Notes: generated by a model from the letters alone, not told the origin. A stretch of 64,000 nt of DNA from Myxococcales bacterium (GCA_019634415.1 JAHQVJ010000021.1:54025-118024), one strand, 5' to 3'; numbered from the stretch's first letter, positions 26,346 to 35,011 are shown. Translations and numbers: made by a program.

Positions 26346-27815
26346 ATGTTGGACCGGGGCGTGCCGCCCAGCGGCCGCCTGGAGACGGTGGCACTCTATC
26401 TGGCGGAGCACGAGCACCATCGACAAGTGATCCTGTTCGTGGAGCGGTGGGCGAAGCACGCGCCGCCCACCGACCGCGCCCAGCTCGTGCTGGCCCATGC
26501 CTACGCCCGACTGCGCTTGCTGGACCGGGCATCCACCCAGCTGCAGCGACTCTCGCCGAGCGGGCGGAAGCTGCTGGAGGCCGAGCAGCTGTCGGCGGAG
26601 GTCCTGCTCCTACGCGGGTCGTCGAAGCGGGCACTGGAGGCCGCGGCCATCGGCTTGGAGCGGGCTCCCGACGATCCCGTGTTCCTCCGCATCGCTCAGC
26701 AGGCCCGCGGGCCATCGCTGGATCCGGATCGAGAGACCACCATTCCCGACGTGGGCAGTGAGGTGGCGCGGGCCGAGGCGTACATGGCTCGGGGAGCGCT
26801 GGTGCGGGCGCGGGCCATCCTGGAGCAGCTCCGGCGACGGGCCCATCCACGCAAGCTCCGGCGGGTGGAAGATCTGCTGTGGGCGCTGCGCGGGGAGTTC
26901 GGCACGACGGCGTCGCTGGCGGAGCTGTGTGCTCGCTTCGGCCCCACCTCCGCAGACGGATTCGAGACCACCGAGCAGTCCGCCCCCGGGTCCGAGCTCG
27001 AGGAGGAGCCACCGCCGGTTCCGTCATCGGACCGGTTCCCCTCCCTGTTCCGCCAGCAGACCCCGCTGGAGCGCACCACAGCGGAGCGGGACCGCACCCA
27101 GGTGTCGCGCATGGCCGACACGGCGGATCTGAAGGCCGAGCCCACGATCACGCGGGAGGGCACCCACCCGCGCCATCGCGACACCGAGATCCTGCACGTG
27201 GTCCCGCGAAGCGCAGTGCTGGCCCTCGACGCGGCGGCGCCCAACGGCTTGGATCTGCCTCCCCCCCACCCGGAATCCCTCGCGACTCCGCCGCCATACA
27301 ATCCTCTCTGGCCCTCGGCTTCGCCTGTGGGCTCGCCAGTGGAGCCGCCGGAGGAGCCGGTGGTGGTGAGCACCTGGCGCGAGGACACGGAGGAGCGCGC
27401 GCCCACCGAGGGCCGGCTCCCGGCGAGCACCTTCCGCCCGCCCGCCGGAACGGCCACGCTGTCGGTGGGGGACGTGGACCGGCAGGCCGAGCTGGAGCGG
27501 GATGCGATCCGACAGCACGCCGAGGACGTGAAGCGGCTGGCGGCGCTGGAGGCGCGAGAGGCGCGCAAGCGGGCTCGCCGAGAGGCGAAGATGGCGAGCG
27601 CCACCACGGCTCCGCCGCCCGAGGAGCGCGCGAACACACCCGCCGCAGGCGTGGAGCTACGACGCTCCTCCGCGAGTCGAGAGGCCCCGCGGGTGCTGAC
27701 GGCGCAGGAGCTCGAGGAGGCCTCGGCGCTGCCCTGGTGGGTGGGACTGTTGGTGGCGATGGGCGCCGCCATGGTCGCGACCTTCGCTGCCATCATGTTC
27801 GCCGCAGCCATCTAG
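26346..27815 (+). CDS. TPR protein with disordered middle and C-terminal membrane helix
   Basis: A 489-residue protein starting at ATG 26346 after GGGAGG. Residues 1-125 form TPR-like helices ([42 protein letters not shown]); 135-200 hold another helical block; 210-380 is a low-complexity Pro/Glu/Thr linker; 380-420 is a charged coiled coil ([36 protein letters not shown]); and a single membrane helix ends the protein ([26 protein letters not shown]). The bulk is probably cytoplasmic and tail-anchored. Part of the linker ([21 protein letters not shown]) is encoded by copy 3 of the dispersed palindromic repeat. The function is unknown. Confidence 0.65.
   Translation: MLDRGVPPSGRLETVALYLAEHEHHRQVILFVERWAKHAPPTDRAQLVLAHAYARLRLLDRASTQLQRLSPSGRKLLEAEQLSAEVLLLRGSSKRALEAAAIGLERAPDDPVFLRIAQQARGPSLDPDRETTIPDVGSEVARAEAYMARGALVRARAILEQLRRRAHPRKLRRVEDLLWALRGEFGTTASLAELCARFGPTSADGFETTEQSAPGSELEEEPPPVPSSDRFPSLFRQQTPLERTTAERDRTQVSRMADTADLKAEPTITREGTHPRHRDTEILHVVPRSAVLALDAAAPNGLDLPPPHPESLATPPPYNPLWPSASPVGSPVEPPEEPVVVSTWREDTEERAPTEGRLPASTFRPPAGTATLSVGDVDRQAELERDAIRQHAEDVKRLAALEAREARKRARREAKMASATTAPPPEERANTPAAGVELRRSSASREAPRVLTAQELEEASALPWWVGLLVAMGAAMVATFAAIMFAAAI
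27270..27331 (-). repeat. 62-bp palindromic dispersed repeat, copy 3 (inside coding sequence)
   Basis: This 62-bp copy is diverged (roughly three quarters identical to copy 1) but keeps CCGGAATCCC at its start and CGCGACTCCG and TACAATCC in the same register. It is read in the same frame as copy 1 in lpxC, giving [12 protein letters not shown] against PESRATPSRYNS. The inner hairpin is partly lost. Confidence 0.6.
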
Positions 27816-27890
27816 ACTTTTTCGACAGGGTGCAGGTGGATGATGGCGGGACGCTTCTGGTACACCGTCGTCTGTAGCGAGGAGGGGACG

Positions 27891-28724
27891 ATGAACCGCA
27901 TGCTCGGCGCCGCGTCGACGGGTCTCTTGGTGCTCACAGCAGCGTGCAGCGGCGGCGACGCCCCCCCGGTGCTCACCCCCCAGGACGACATCACCAGACC
28001 GCCGCCCGTCGTGGAGACGGGAGACACGGGCGAGGAGCCGGGTGGCCGCATCGACGCCGCTGGGGCCGCCATCTTCGGCTTCTTCGCCTACGACGAGTCC
28101 ACCCAGCGCTTCGTGAACTACGGCCATCCCGACTTCGGACTCATCCCGAGCAGCCTCGAGGTCGTGTTCCTCGACTCCAGCACCGCCACGGATCCGGTCG
28201 ACGAGACGAACAGCTGCCGGGTTCGACTCGAGCTGACGAGCCCCACGCCGAACGCCGACTGGGTGAAGGAGGAGCTCACGGCCTGGGCAGGCTTCGACGT
28301 GCCCGACGACGCCAACCTGGTGGACGGCTGCGCGAACTACAGCCTCCCGAGCGAGTTCGGCGGAGACGTGGGCTTCCACGTGGCGAAGTGGCCCTGGGGA
28401 CTGGGCCTGAGCCCCATCACCGACGAGACCGTCGAGGCCCTCGAGGGAGGGCTTCCGCCGTCCGAGTGGGCGGCCCTCCAACCCTTCGCGGTGGGAGGCT
28501 CGCTGGTCAACCCACTCTTCGCGAAGGGCGGCAGCGACTACACCGAGGGCGGCTTCGTTCTCGGCTTCGAGGTGGACGGCAACTTCCAGATCGTGCTCGG
28601 CGGCACCGGGAATCCCGAGCCGATCCTGAAGGAGCTCATCAACACCCCGGACGGGGTCGCCACGGCGTACTACGAGGCCAACTACGGCATCGCCCCTGGC
28701 ACAGCGTTCACGTTCGATCCATGA
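27891..28724 (+). CDS. Lipoprotein of unknown function
   Basis: A 277-residue lipoprotein. ATG 27891 is placed by GAGGAGGGG just upstream and gives the signal MNRMLGAASTGLLVLTAACSGG (lipidation at Cys19). A Pro/Thr linker (PPPVVETGDTGEEPGG) is followed by a beta-rich globular domain with internal cysteines (NSCRVRLELTSP, VDGCANYSL). No family is recognised. Its stop overlaps the ATG of the next lipoprotein gene (ATGA), so the two are coupled. Confidence 0.65.
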   Translation: MNRMLGAASTGLLVLTAACSGGDAPPVLTPQDDITRPPPVVETGDTGEEPGGRIDAAGAAIFGFFAYDESTQRFVNYGHPDFGLIPSSLEVVFLDSSTATDPVDETNSCRVRLELTSPTPNADWVKEELTAWAGFDVPDDANLVDGCANYSLPSEFGGDVGFHVAKWPWGLGLSPITDETVEALEGGLPPSEWAALQPFAVGGSLVNPLFAKGGSDYTEGGFVLGFEVDGNFQIVLGGTGNPEPILKELINTPDGVATAYYEANYGIAPGTAFTFDP

Positions 28725-29263
28725 GGTGGCTCCCCTGGCAGGCACTGGTGCTGTGTGCCACTGGCTGCACGATCGACCTCACACCTTCGTGGGCCTTCGA
28801 TCCGGTCTGGCTCGAGACGTCAGCCCCCGGTGAGGTGTTCGGCCTGCAGACGTGGCAGATCTACGGCCCCGAGTGGGACAGCGCCAACCGACAGAAGCAC
28901 TACGTGTGCTCCGTGCTCGTGGAGCTGACCGGCACCGAGGTGCCGTGCGATGCCGAGGACGGATGCGATCAGGCGTGGTCGCTGCAGCGGGAGGTGCTGC
29001 AGTCCGACTGTCTAGGAGCGGTGGACACCACCGATCCGCTGTTCGTCTCGCTGCGCCGTATCGCCTTCGGCTCACCGAGCCGCGGAGCCGCTGCTCCCCA
29101 CCCGCTGAGCAGCCAGCGCTCCTGGGCCGACTACGGAGGCGGCTGGGAGCGCCATGGCCACGCCTATCCAGAGGACCTCGATCGAGGAGAGGGGGGAGGC
29201 GCCTTCACGGACGGGCATCCCTTCACGTCGATGCCCACGAAGGCCTTTCCGTTCCCGCAGTAG
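28721..29263 (+). CDS. Lipoprotein, coupled to preceding lipoprotein
   Basis: A 180-residue protein beginning MRWLPWQALVLCATGC, a lipoprotein signal with Cys16. The mature part carries several cysteines (HYVCSVLVELTGTEVPCDAEDGCDQAW...SDCLGAV) suited to an oxidising periplasm, and aromatic residues near the C-terminus (YGGGWERHGHAYPEDLD). No family is recognised. The ATG overlaps the stop of the upstream lipoprotein gene. Confidence 0.6.
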   Translation: MRWLPWQALVLCATGCTIDLTPSWAFDPVWLETSAPGEVFGLQTWQIYGPEWDSANRQKHYVCSVLVELTGTEVPCDAEDGCDQAWSLQREVLQSDCLGAVDTTDPLFVSLRRIAFGSPSRGAAAPHPLSSQRSWADYGGGWERHGHAYPEDLDRGEGGGAFTDGHPFTSMPTKAFPFPQ

Positions 29264-29342
29264 CCGCGGCATCCATGTCGTCGTTTGCGAGCGGGGCGGG
29301 CCACGAGATGTTGTCGAGCACGTTAGAATCTAGATCGTGACG

Positions 29343-29359
29343 TTGGCACGACCGCTGCA
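29343..29359 (+). promoter_or_regulatory. Sigma-54 promoter
   Basis: TTGGCACG-ACCG-CTGCA matches the sigma-54 consensus TGGCACG-N4-TTGCA at all but one position. GG (29345-29346) and GC (29357-29358) are separated by the required 10 bp. It ends 40 bases upstream of the lipoprotein ATG at 29399, so transcription would start near 29370. Confidence 0.65.
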
Positions 29360-29398
29360 AGCGTTGGGGTCGGACCGCGTCTCGGAGAGCCCACCACG

Positions 29399-30094
29399 AT
29401 GCTCAGCCTCCCCAACACCCACGCACTGGCCACACTCGCCTGCTCGCTCGTCTTGGTGGGATGCTCGGCCGAGGCGCTCCTGGACGCCGAAGCCCAGGCC
29501 CCCTCCGCCCCGGAGGACTCCACCCTTGGCTCTGGCTCGCCTGCCCTGGACACCACCACGGTGGACAGCGCCCTCCCGCCCAGTGAGTCCACTCCGTCGT
29601 TCTGGTCCGTGAGCGGCACCCTCGACGTGTCGAAGGGCCAGGTTCAGCTGGACACGAGCACCCTCGAGGTGGGGCTGTGGAACGACAGTGCCGAGCTTCT
29701 GTGCAGCCTGCCGCTGCCGCTGCTGGGCGTGGGTCAGCCCATCCTCCCGAAGACCGAGGCGCTGCTGTTCCAGTGGACGGGCCTCGACCACGACGCGGGC
29801 TTGCCCGACAAGGGCATCGACTGCCCGATGTGGCCAGCGGGCTCCCTCGAGCTCGGTATCGGCCTGTACGACGCCGCTCTCGATCCCGCGATGGATGCAG
29901 CGGGCCAGCTGGGCGCCGACGTATACGGCTTCTACGTGCGCCCTACGACCGCCGATCCCGTCTACCTCGTCGGGATCGCACGAACCGCAGGGCTGAAGGA
30001 GGGCACCGACTCCACGGTCGAAGCCCCACCCTTGCCTGATGGCGCCTACGAGGTCGACACCCTGGTGCTGCTGAGCGCGCCACCGCTACCCTGA
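29399..30094 (+). CDS. Lipoprotein behind a sigma-54 promoter
   Basis: A 231-residue lipoprotein: signal MLSLPNTHALATLACSLVLVGC (Cys22), a Pro/Ser/Thr-rich linker (about 30-65), then a beta-sandwich-like domain (WSVSGTLDVSKGQVQLDTSTLEVGLWNDSAELLCSLPLPLLG...GSLELGIGLYDAALDP). No family is recognised. The gene stands alone, and the sigma-54 element upstream suggests activation by an enhancer-binding protein, with an unknown signal. Confidence 0.65.
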   Translation: MLSLPNTHALATLACSLVLVGCSAEALLDAEAQAPSAPEDSTLGSGSPALDTTTVDSALPPSESTPSFWSVSGTLDVSKGQVQLDTSTLEVGLWNDSAELLCSLPLPLLGVGQPILPKTEALLFQWTGLDHDAGLPDKGIDCPMWPAGSLELGIGLYDAALDPAMDAAGQLGADVYGFYVRPTTADPVYLVGIARTAGLKEGTDSTVEAPPLPDGAYEVDTLVLLSAPPLP

Positions 30095-30148
30095 ACCGCA
30101 GCACGCGGCCGTACGAGGTCTACGGGCGAGGGTGTTAAGTCCGGGATG

Positions 30149-30211
30149 CCCGCAGCCGAAGGCGAGGGCCAAGGGAATCGGGCGTGCGACGGAGTCGCGC
30201 GGAAGTTCCGG
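30149..30211 (+). repeat. 63-bp palindromic dispersed repeat, copy 2 (intergenic)
   Basis: The copy starts CCCGCAGCCGAAGGC and ends TTCCGG, with the same perfect GCGAC-GGA-GTCGC hairpin as copy 1 and GGAA/TTCC as an outer pair. It lies between the lipoprotein gene and nhaD, about 30 bases before the nhaD start, so it would be in the nhaD leader. Confidence 0.7.
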
Positions 30212-30239
30212 AGCCACGGACGTCAGGGGGCAGGTCGGG

Positions 30240-31691
30240 ATGCGCAGTTCGCGGTACTCAGCGGCGGCGGGAGTCGCGGCCGCGTGTTGGCTACTTGCAG
30301 CGTTCTTCGCCCCCGACACCGCCTGGGCAGCCTCCGACGCCGGCCACCACGGTCCCGGGCTGGGCGACGTGCTCCCGTTCTGGTCGATCCTCCCCTTCGC
30401 GGGGTTGCTCCTGTCCATCGCCATCTTGCCGATGGTGGCCGAGCACTGGTGGCACTCCAACCGCAACCAGCTGATCGTGGCCGTGGGCTGGGCCTCGCCG
30501 GTGTTCCTCTGGCTCACCTACACCGCCCTCACCGACCACGGCACCGTCGGCCACGATGCCGCTCACGGCCTCGAGCACGCCATCGAGGAGTACCTGTCCT
30601 TCATCGCGCTGCTGGGATCCCTGTACGTGATCAGCGGCGGGATCCTGCTGCGGGGGGATCTCGAAGGCAAACCCCATGTGAACACTGCGTTCCTCGCCAT
30701 CGGCGCCGTGCTGTCCAACGTGATCGGCACCACGGGCGCGTCGATGCTGCTGATCCGCCCCATGTTGCGCACCAACGCGCAGCAAAAGCACACCTGGCAC
30801 ATCCCCTTGTTCTTCATCTTCCTGGTGTCGAACATCGGCGGTGCCCTCACCCCCATCGGCGATCCACCCCTGTTCCTCGGCTACCTGCGGGGCATCGACT
30901 TCTGGTGGACACTGGAGCACCTGTGGATGCTCTGGGCACCCGTGGTGGTCGTGCTGCTGGTGATGTTCTTCTTCCTCGACCGCTACTACTACCAGCAGGA
31001 AGCCATCCGCAGCACCCGCGACGACAGCACCCACATCGAGCCGCTGCGACTCGAGGGCAACCTCAACTTCCTGTGGCTCGCGGGCGTGATCGCCTGCGTG
31101 CTCGTGCTGTCCCCCGACCCGGAGGTGGTGGACTTCCGCCATTACTACGCGCGTGAGATCGGCATGGCGGTGCTCACGATCCTGTCACTGCAGCTCACCC
31201 CCCGGCCGCTGCGCGCGGCCAACGACTTCACCTGGACGCCCATCCTGGAGGTCGCGGCGCTGTTCATCGGCATCTTCGTGGCCATGATCCCCGCCACCAC
31301 ACTGCTGCAGGCCAACGGCGCCTCCCTGGGGCTCACGGAGCCGTGGCAGTACTTCTGGGCCACGGGCATGCTGTCGGCCTTCCTCGACAACGCGCCCACC
31401 TACGTGACCTTCGCCGCCGTGGCGTGCGGCACCTACGAGTTCTGCACCACGGCCGAGAACCTCGCACCGCTGTCGGTGGAGGCAGCCTCACAGCCGATCC
31501 TGGTGGCGATCTCCCTGGGAGCAGTGTTCCTCGGAGCCGGCTCCTACATCGGCAACGGTCCCAACTTCATGGTCCGCGCCATCGCCGAGCAGTCCGGCTA
31601 CAAGATGCCGAGCTTCTTCGGCTACTGCGGCTACGCGCTCATGTTCCTCGGTCCCGTCTTCGTGGTGCTCACGTTGGTGGCCTTGATCTGA
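30240..31691 (+). CDS. nhaD: NhaD-type sodium/proton antiporter (IT superfamily)
   Basis: A 483-residue polytopic membrane protein with about a dozen helices. It starts with a signal-like segment (AACWLLAAFFAPDTAWAA), then LPFWSILPFAGLLLSIAILPM. Family motifs are present: VISGGILLRGDLEGKPHVNT, GAVLSNVIGTTGASMLLIRP, FLVSNIGGALTPIGDPPLFLGYLRG, and near the end GSYIGNGPNFMVRAIAEQSG. These match the NhaD/CitM-like ion transporter superfamily, which exports Na+ in exchange for H+. Substrate assignment rests on family similarity. ATG 30240 lies behind a G-rich site; its stop overlaps the BtpA-family ATG by one base. Confidence 0.85.
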   Translation: MRSSRYSAAAGVAAACWLLAAFFAPDTAWAASDAGHHGPGLGDVLPFWSILPFAGLLLSIAILPMVAEHWWHSNRNQLIVAVGWASPVFLWLTYTALTDHGTVGHDAAHGLEHAIEEYLSFIALLGSLYVISGGILLRGDLEGKPHVNTAFLAIGAVLSNVIGTTGASMLLIRPMLRTNAQQKHTWHIPLFFIFLVSNIGGALTPIGDPPLFLGYLRGIDFWWTLEHLWMLWAPVVVVLLVMFFFLDRYYYQQEAIRSTRDDSTHIEPLRLEGNLNFLWLAGVIACVLVLSPDPEVVDFRHYYAREIGMAVLTILSLQLTPRPLRAANDFTWTPILEVAALFIGIFVAMIPATTLLQANGASLGLTEPWQYFWATGMLSAFLDNAPTYVTFAAVACGTYEFCTTAENLAPLSVEAASQPILVAISLGAVFLGAGSYIGNGPNFMVRAIAEQSGYKMPSFFGYCGYALMFLGPVFVVLTLVALI

Positions 31692-32482
31692 TGGCGACGG
31701 GCCCGCAGCGGACCCCCACATTCGTCGGTGTGGTCCACCTGCCGGCCCTGCCCGGCGGGCCGCACCCCTCACAGGGCCTCGATCACGTGCTCGCGCGCGC
31801 CGAGCAGGACGCCGCCACGCTGCGCGAGGGTGGCGCCGACGCCATCATCGTGGAGAACTTCGGCGACGCGCCCTTTCATCGCGGCACCGTGGATCCGCAC
31901 ACCGTGGCCTGCATGACCCGCGCGGTGTTGGCCGTGCGGCAGGCCGCCCCCGAGCTGCAGCTGGGCGTGAACGTGCTGCGCAACGATGCAGCCGCCGCCA
32001 TCGGCATCGCGGCCGCCACCAAGGCGCACTTCGTGCGGATCAACGTGCACGTGGGCGCCATGGTCACCGATCAGGGCGTGATCGAAGGAGACGCCCGCAA
32101 CACGCTGCTCCTGCGCCGCCAGCTCGAGGCCCAAGCGCAGATCGTGGCGGACGTGCTGGTGAAGCACGCGGTTCCGCTGGGCAGCTGGTCGCTCTCCAGC
32201 GCCGCCCGCGACACCGTGCACCGCGGCCGCGCCGACATCGTCGTGGTGACGGGAGACGGCACCAGCCGTCCCACGCACCCCGACGACGTGGCCACCGTGC
32301 GCCAGGCGGTTCCAGGCACACAGGTGTGGGTGGGCAGCGGCCTCACGCCCGACAACGCGAGCACCTACGGCTCACTGGACGGAGCCATCGTAGGCACCTG
32401 GCTCCACCAAGACGGAGACACCAACCAACCACTGGATCTGCAACGGGTTCGAGCGATGAAAGCCGCCCTCGACTCCAACTGA
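31691..32482 (+). CDS. BtpA/SgcQ-family TIM-barrel protein
   Basis: A 263-residue protein of the BtpA family, a TIM barrel related to phosphate-binding enzymes; BtpA itself stabilises photosystem I in cyanobacteria, but most members have no known role. Recognisable parts are VGVVHLPALPGGP at the start, GADAIIVENFGDAPF, VNVLRNDAAAAIGIAAATKAHFVRINVHVGAMVTDQG, and the phosphate-binding VWVGSGLTPDNAS near the end. ATG 31691 overlaps the nhaD stop (TGATG), so the two genes are translationally coupled, an association I cannot explain. Confidence 0.88.
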   Translation: MATGPQRTPTFVGVVHLPALPGGPHPSQGLDHVLARAEQDAATLREGGADAIIVENFGDAPFHRGTVDPHTVACMTRAVLAVRQAAPELQLGVNVLRNDAAAAIGIAAATKAHFVRINVHVGAMVTDQGVIEGDARNTLLLRRQLEAQAQIVADVLVKHAVPLGSWSLSSAARDTVHRGRADIVVVTGDGTSRPTHPDDVATVRQAVPGTQVWVGSGLTPDNASTYGSLDGAIVGTWLHQDGDTNQPLDLQRVRAMKAALDSN

Positions 32483-32492
32483 AACTCAACGT

Positions 32493-32900
32493 CTACGCAG
32501 CAAACAACCTGAGCTGGGTTGCGGACGGAGGAGTCTCCCCAGCCCCTCCGACCGCAGATGGCGATCCCAGATCTGCCACCCAAGCTCCTCGCCTCCGCCG
32601 AAAGGCCTCCACCACCCGGCCCGCTGCACCCCACCGAGCAGGATGACACGGCTCACCCGCATCTCCGATGAAGCGCGTGCCCTGCACACGCCCCATCCGA
32701 GGCCTTCCGTGACCGCGCGCCACCAGCACGACCGCATCGCCCGTACGCGGGGTGCCCCGACACACCAGAACCTGACCAGCCGACCAGTGCCTGCCGCCGT
32801 ACGCTCCCGACTTCACGACTCGGAACAGACGGCCAGCCGAAGTACGCGCCCGCAGACCGACGGGAGCGGAATCGAGGGAGGCTAGAACTGGTGCGCGCAT
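32493..32900 (-). CDS. Small S24-like (UmuD/LexA C-terminal-type) protein, SOS-box regulated
   Basis: A 135-residue protein. ATG 32900 has a strong AAGGAG six bases upstream. The central part (WSAGQVLVCRGTPRTGDAVVLVARGHGRPRMGRVQG) follows the S24 peptidase fold pattern of UmuD and LexA C-terminal domains (G-D-x-V-L-V ... G-D-x-V-V-V), but the serine motif GDSM and the catalytic lysine are not evident. There is no helix-turn-helix. An alphaproteobacterial-type SOS box overlaps its promoter, so it is probably DNA-damage inducible. The family assignment is tentative; function unknown. Confidence 0.55.
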   Translation of the reverse strand: MRAPVLASLDSAPVGLRARTSAGRLFRVVKSGAYGGRHWSAGQVLVCRGTPRTGDAVVLVARGHGRPRMGRVQGTRFIGDAGEPCHPARWGAAGRVVEAFRRRRGAWVADLGSPSAVGGAGETPPSATQLRLFAA

Positions 32901-32921
32901 GGCAGCTCCTTTCGACACTCA

Positions 32922-32941
32922 GAACATACACTGAACACACG
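32922..32941 (-). promoter_or_regulatory. SOS-type LexA box GTTC-N7-GTTC overlapping a -10 element
   Basis: On the minus strand GTTC-AGTGTAT-GTTC lies 22 bases upstream of the S24-like ATG. It overlaps TATGTT, a plausible -10 that pairs with TAGACA 18 bases upstream. The direct repeat GTTC-N7-GTTC is the known alphaproteobacterial LexA box. The 12-mer CGTGTGTTCAGT here recurs as CGTGCGTTCAGT before dnaE2. Confidence 0.6.
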
Positions 32942-33074
32942 ATTCTTGTCTAGGTCATTTTATGGTCCCAAAGACTCCAAGCGGTCCGAAAAAGCCTTCG
33001 GAAGGTGGGCAGGCGGATGTGGGCACTCGGGTGTTAGGTCCGCCAAGACGACATCACGAAGTCTGGAGGAGAAC

Positions 33075-33452
33075 ATGGCTCCCACCGCGCCCACCGAACC
33101 GCTCCGTCGAAGCGCCGTGGGCATCGCCATGGGCATCGCTGTGCTGTGGGCCGCCATCGCCACCGGAGTCACCTTCGCCGCTCCGGGCGACGACGCCGAG
33201 GCCCAGCTCGCGACTGAGCCATCCGCGCGGGCCGTGGCCCCCGAGCGCTTCCACTGCAAGATCTTCCGCACACCGCTCGACGCCGCCGTCGACACTCGAG
33301 ATCACAGCACCGATCTCGGACGGTGGGTCATGGATCAGGAGGCACGTGGCTGGGCCGTGCAGGGTGTGGACTTCGAGGTGGGTCAGAAACCCACTGGGTT
33401 CGCAGAGGGCTTCGTCCAGATCTGCATGACACCAGTGCTCGAGCCTGCCTGA
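33075..33452 (+). CDS. Small exported protein, DUF4177-like
   Basis: A 125-residue protein with ATG 33075 behind GGAGGAG. The N-terminal helix (AVGIAMGIAVLWAAIATGVTFAA) is a signal or anchor. The C-terminal half (FHCKIFRTP...LGRWVMDQEARGWAVQGVDF...FVQICMTP) has the pattern of DUF4177 proteins, a short beta strand, a helix with a G-W motif, and two strands; this match is by eye. The stop codon TGA belongs to the CTGATCAG end of a convergent-junction repeat. Confidence 0.55.
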   Translation: MAPTAPTEPLRRSAVGIAMGIAVLWAAIATGVTFAAPGDDAEAQLATEPSARAVAPERFHCKIFRTPLDAAVDTRDHSTDLGRWVMDQEARGWAVQGVDFEVGQKPTGFAEGFVQICMTPVLEPA

Positions 33453-33518
33453 TCAGACTCGTGCCGGCTCCGCCGCCACCGTACTGATCGGCCGCGAGCT
33501 GCGTTCGCAACCGATCAG
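33449..33518 (+). repeat. Convergent-junction repeat, copy A
   Basis: A 70-bp element starting CTGATCAGACTCGTGCCGGC and ending CCGATCAG, with an internal CTGATCGG at 33483. It fills the gap between two convergent genes, and its two ends contain the TGA stop codon of each (33450-33452 and 33517-33515). The first 21 bases are identical to copy C at 57.4 kb on the other strand. Confidence 0.75.
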
Positions 33519-35011
33519 CCGTTGCCGCAGCGAACCCCCACGAGCGGTGCCGCCGCCTCGCGGGCCTCTGCTGCCACCGATGGTCCGCGCCAGCCGTCCA
33601 CCACGAAGCCTGCGCCAGCCGCATGTCCGCGCAGCGCGTCCTCCGACAGCTGAATGCCCTCGGCCATTCGGGTGGGCAGTCCATGGGCGAGAATGGGGTC
33701 CATGCGCTCTGCAGCGGTCGCGAGGCGCACGGCGTTCAGGTGCTCGCCCCGAGCCACGGCGTCTGCTGCGGCCTCCGCCAAGGCGCCAGCGATGAGGGAC
33801 AGGCGGTCCCAGCCTCCCCCCTCCGGCGGCTCGGTGCCAGCAGGACGCGCACACCCACGCCGCACCACACGCCGGCCACCCACGTCGATCCACATCGCGC
33901 CGCCCTCGTCGATGCGCACGTCCACGGGAAGGCTCGCGCGGCGCCCCACCTCCATCACGACCACGGCGGTGGTGAACGGCGCTGCGGTGCGATCCCAGTA
34001 CACCCTCAGCGGGTCAGCCGATCCGTCCGGGCCACCTTCGGCCAGCGTCGCCAACCGGGCGGCGGGGTCGGGAGACGCCGCAACCCACTGAACAGCCGCC
34101 CGCGTCCACCACTCCAGCGCACGCATGCGCCATCCGGTGAACCCGATCTGACTCGCCAGCGGCTCCAGGATGGGCGTGGTCTCGGGGTACTCCCACGGAT
34201 CGAGCGCCTCTGCCTCGGCATCCAGGCGAAGCAGATCGATCCAGAGCTCCAGACACGGAGACGGACAGTCGGGCCGGCTCAAGATCGCCTCGGCCCATCC
34301 AGATGGCAGGTTGCCGGGAGGAAGGCCACGGCTACGTCGATACCGCACGTCATCCGGCAGATCGGGAGGCACGCTCATCCCTCGAGCAGCCGCCCGAGCG
34401 GCCTGACTGGCCACCGACTCGTCCTCGATGGCCCACAGGGCCTCGAGAGGCAGCAATGCATCCGAGGGTCCCAGGCCGGACTCCGACAGCGCCCAGACAC
34501 GCCCCAGCGCCATCCAGCGCGGTCCCAGATGCACCCCCCAGGCGCGGTCCTGTGCCACAGCGGCCGCCAAGCCGGGCCCGGGCCAGTCGGGCAGGTTCGG
34601 ATCGAGAGACAACCAAGCCGGCTCGGCAGGGGTTGGCTTGCCCGCCAGCGTCAGGGCGAGGGACGCGCGCAACTTCAGTAGAGGCTTCGACTGCGGCGAG
34701 GTGACCCACTCGCTCAGCCACGTCACCCGATCGGCTCCGCGAACCTTGTCGGCCAGCTCCTCGGCAGCCCAGACCTCACCACATCGCACCGCACGGTTCT
34801 GGGACAACACCTTGAGCCAGGTCCACCAGCCCACGCTCTTGCAGTCGTCGAGGCGACGGAACTCGCTCTTGGCGGGCTGGCGTTGGGCCACGGTCTGCCA
34901 CAGGCCGTGCCGCACGGACGACTGTACGGCGAGCCAGAAGATGGCGATGGCCACGAGGCCGACTGCAGCCACTCCGGCGGGCATGAGGAAGCGTCGGTAG
35001 TCCACGATCAT
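33515..35011 (-). CDS. Membrane-anchored protein of unknown function
   Basis: A 498-residue protein starting at ATG 35011. Residues 10-30 (MPAGVAAVGLVAIAIFWLAV) form one membrane anchor; the rest should be periplasmic. It is rich in Trp, Leu and Ala with helical repeats (about 60-330), then a short beta region (SLPVDVRIDEGGAMWIDVGGRRVVRRGC) faintly like a transglutaminase-type core, and a helical tail. No catalytic set is certain. The leader is highly structured. The stop codon lies in convergent-junction repeat copy A. Confidence 0.55.
   Translation of the reverse strand: MIVDYRRFLMPAGVAAVGLVAIAIFWLAVQSSVRHGLWQTVAQRQPAKSEFRRLDDCKSVGWWTWLKVLSQNRAVRCGEVWAAEELADKVRGADRVTWLSEWVTSPQSKPLLKLRASLALTLAGKPTPAEPAWLSLDPNLPDWPGPGLAAAVAQDRAWGVHLGPRWMALGRVWALSESGLGPSDALLPLEALWAIEDESVASQAARAAARGMSVPPDLPDDVRYRRSRGLPPGNLPSGWAEAILSRPDCPSPCLELWIDLLRLDAEAEALDPWEYPETTPILEPLASQIGFTGWRMRALEWWTRAAVQWVAASPDPAARLATLAEGGPDGSADPLRVYWDRTAAPFTTAVVVMEVGRRASLPVDVRIDEGGAMWIDVGGRRVVRRGCARPAGTEPPEGGGWDRLSLIAGALAEAAADAVARGEHLNAVRLATAAERMDPILAHGLPTRMAEGIQLSEDALRGHAAGAGFVVDGWRGPSVAAEAREAAAPLVGVRCGNG

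Noticed and set aside
26696..27811. A 371-codon open frame on the minus strand
   Set aside because: Its serine/arginine-rich product shows no domain; the plus-strand frame has TPR-like helices, coiled coil and a membrane anchor with a good ribosome-binding site.
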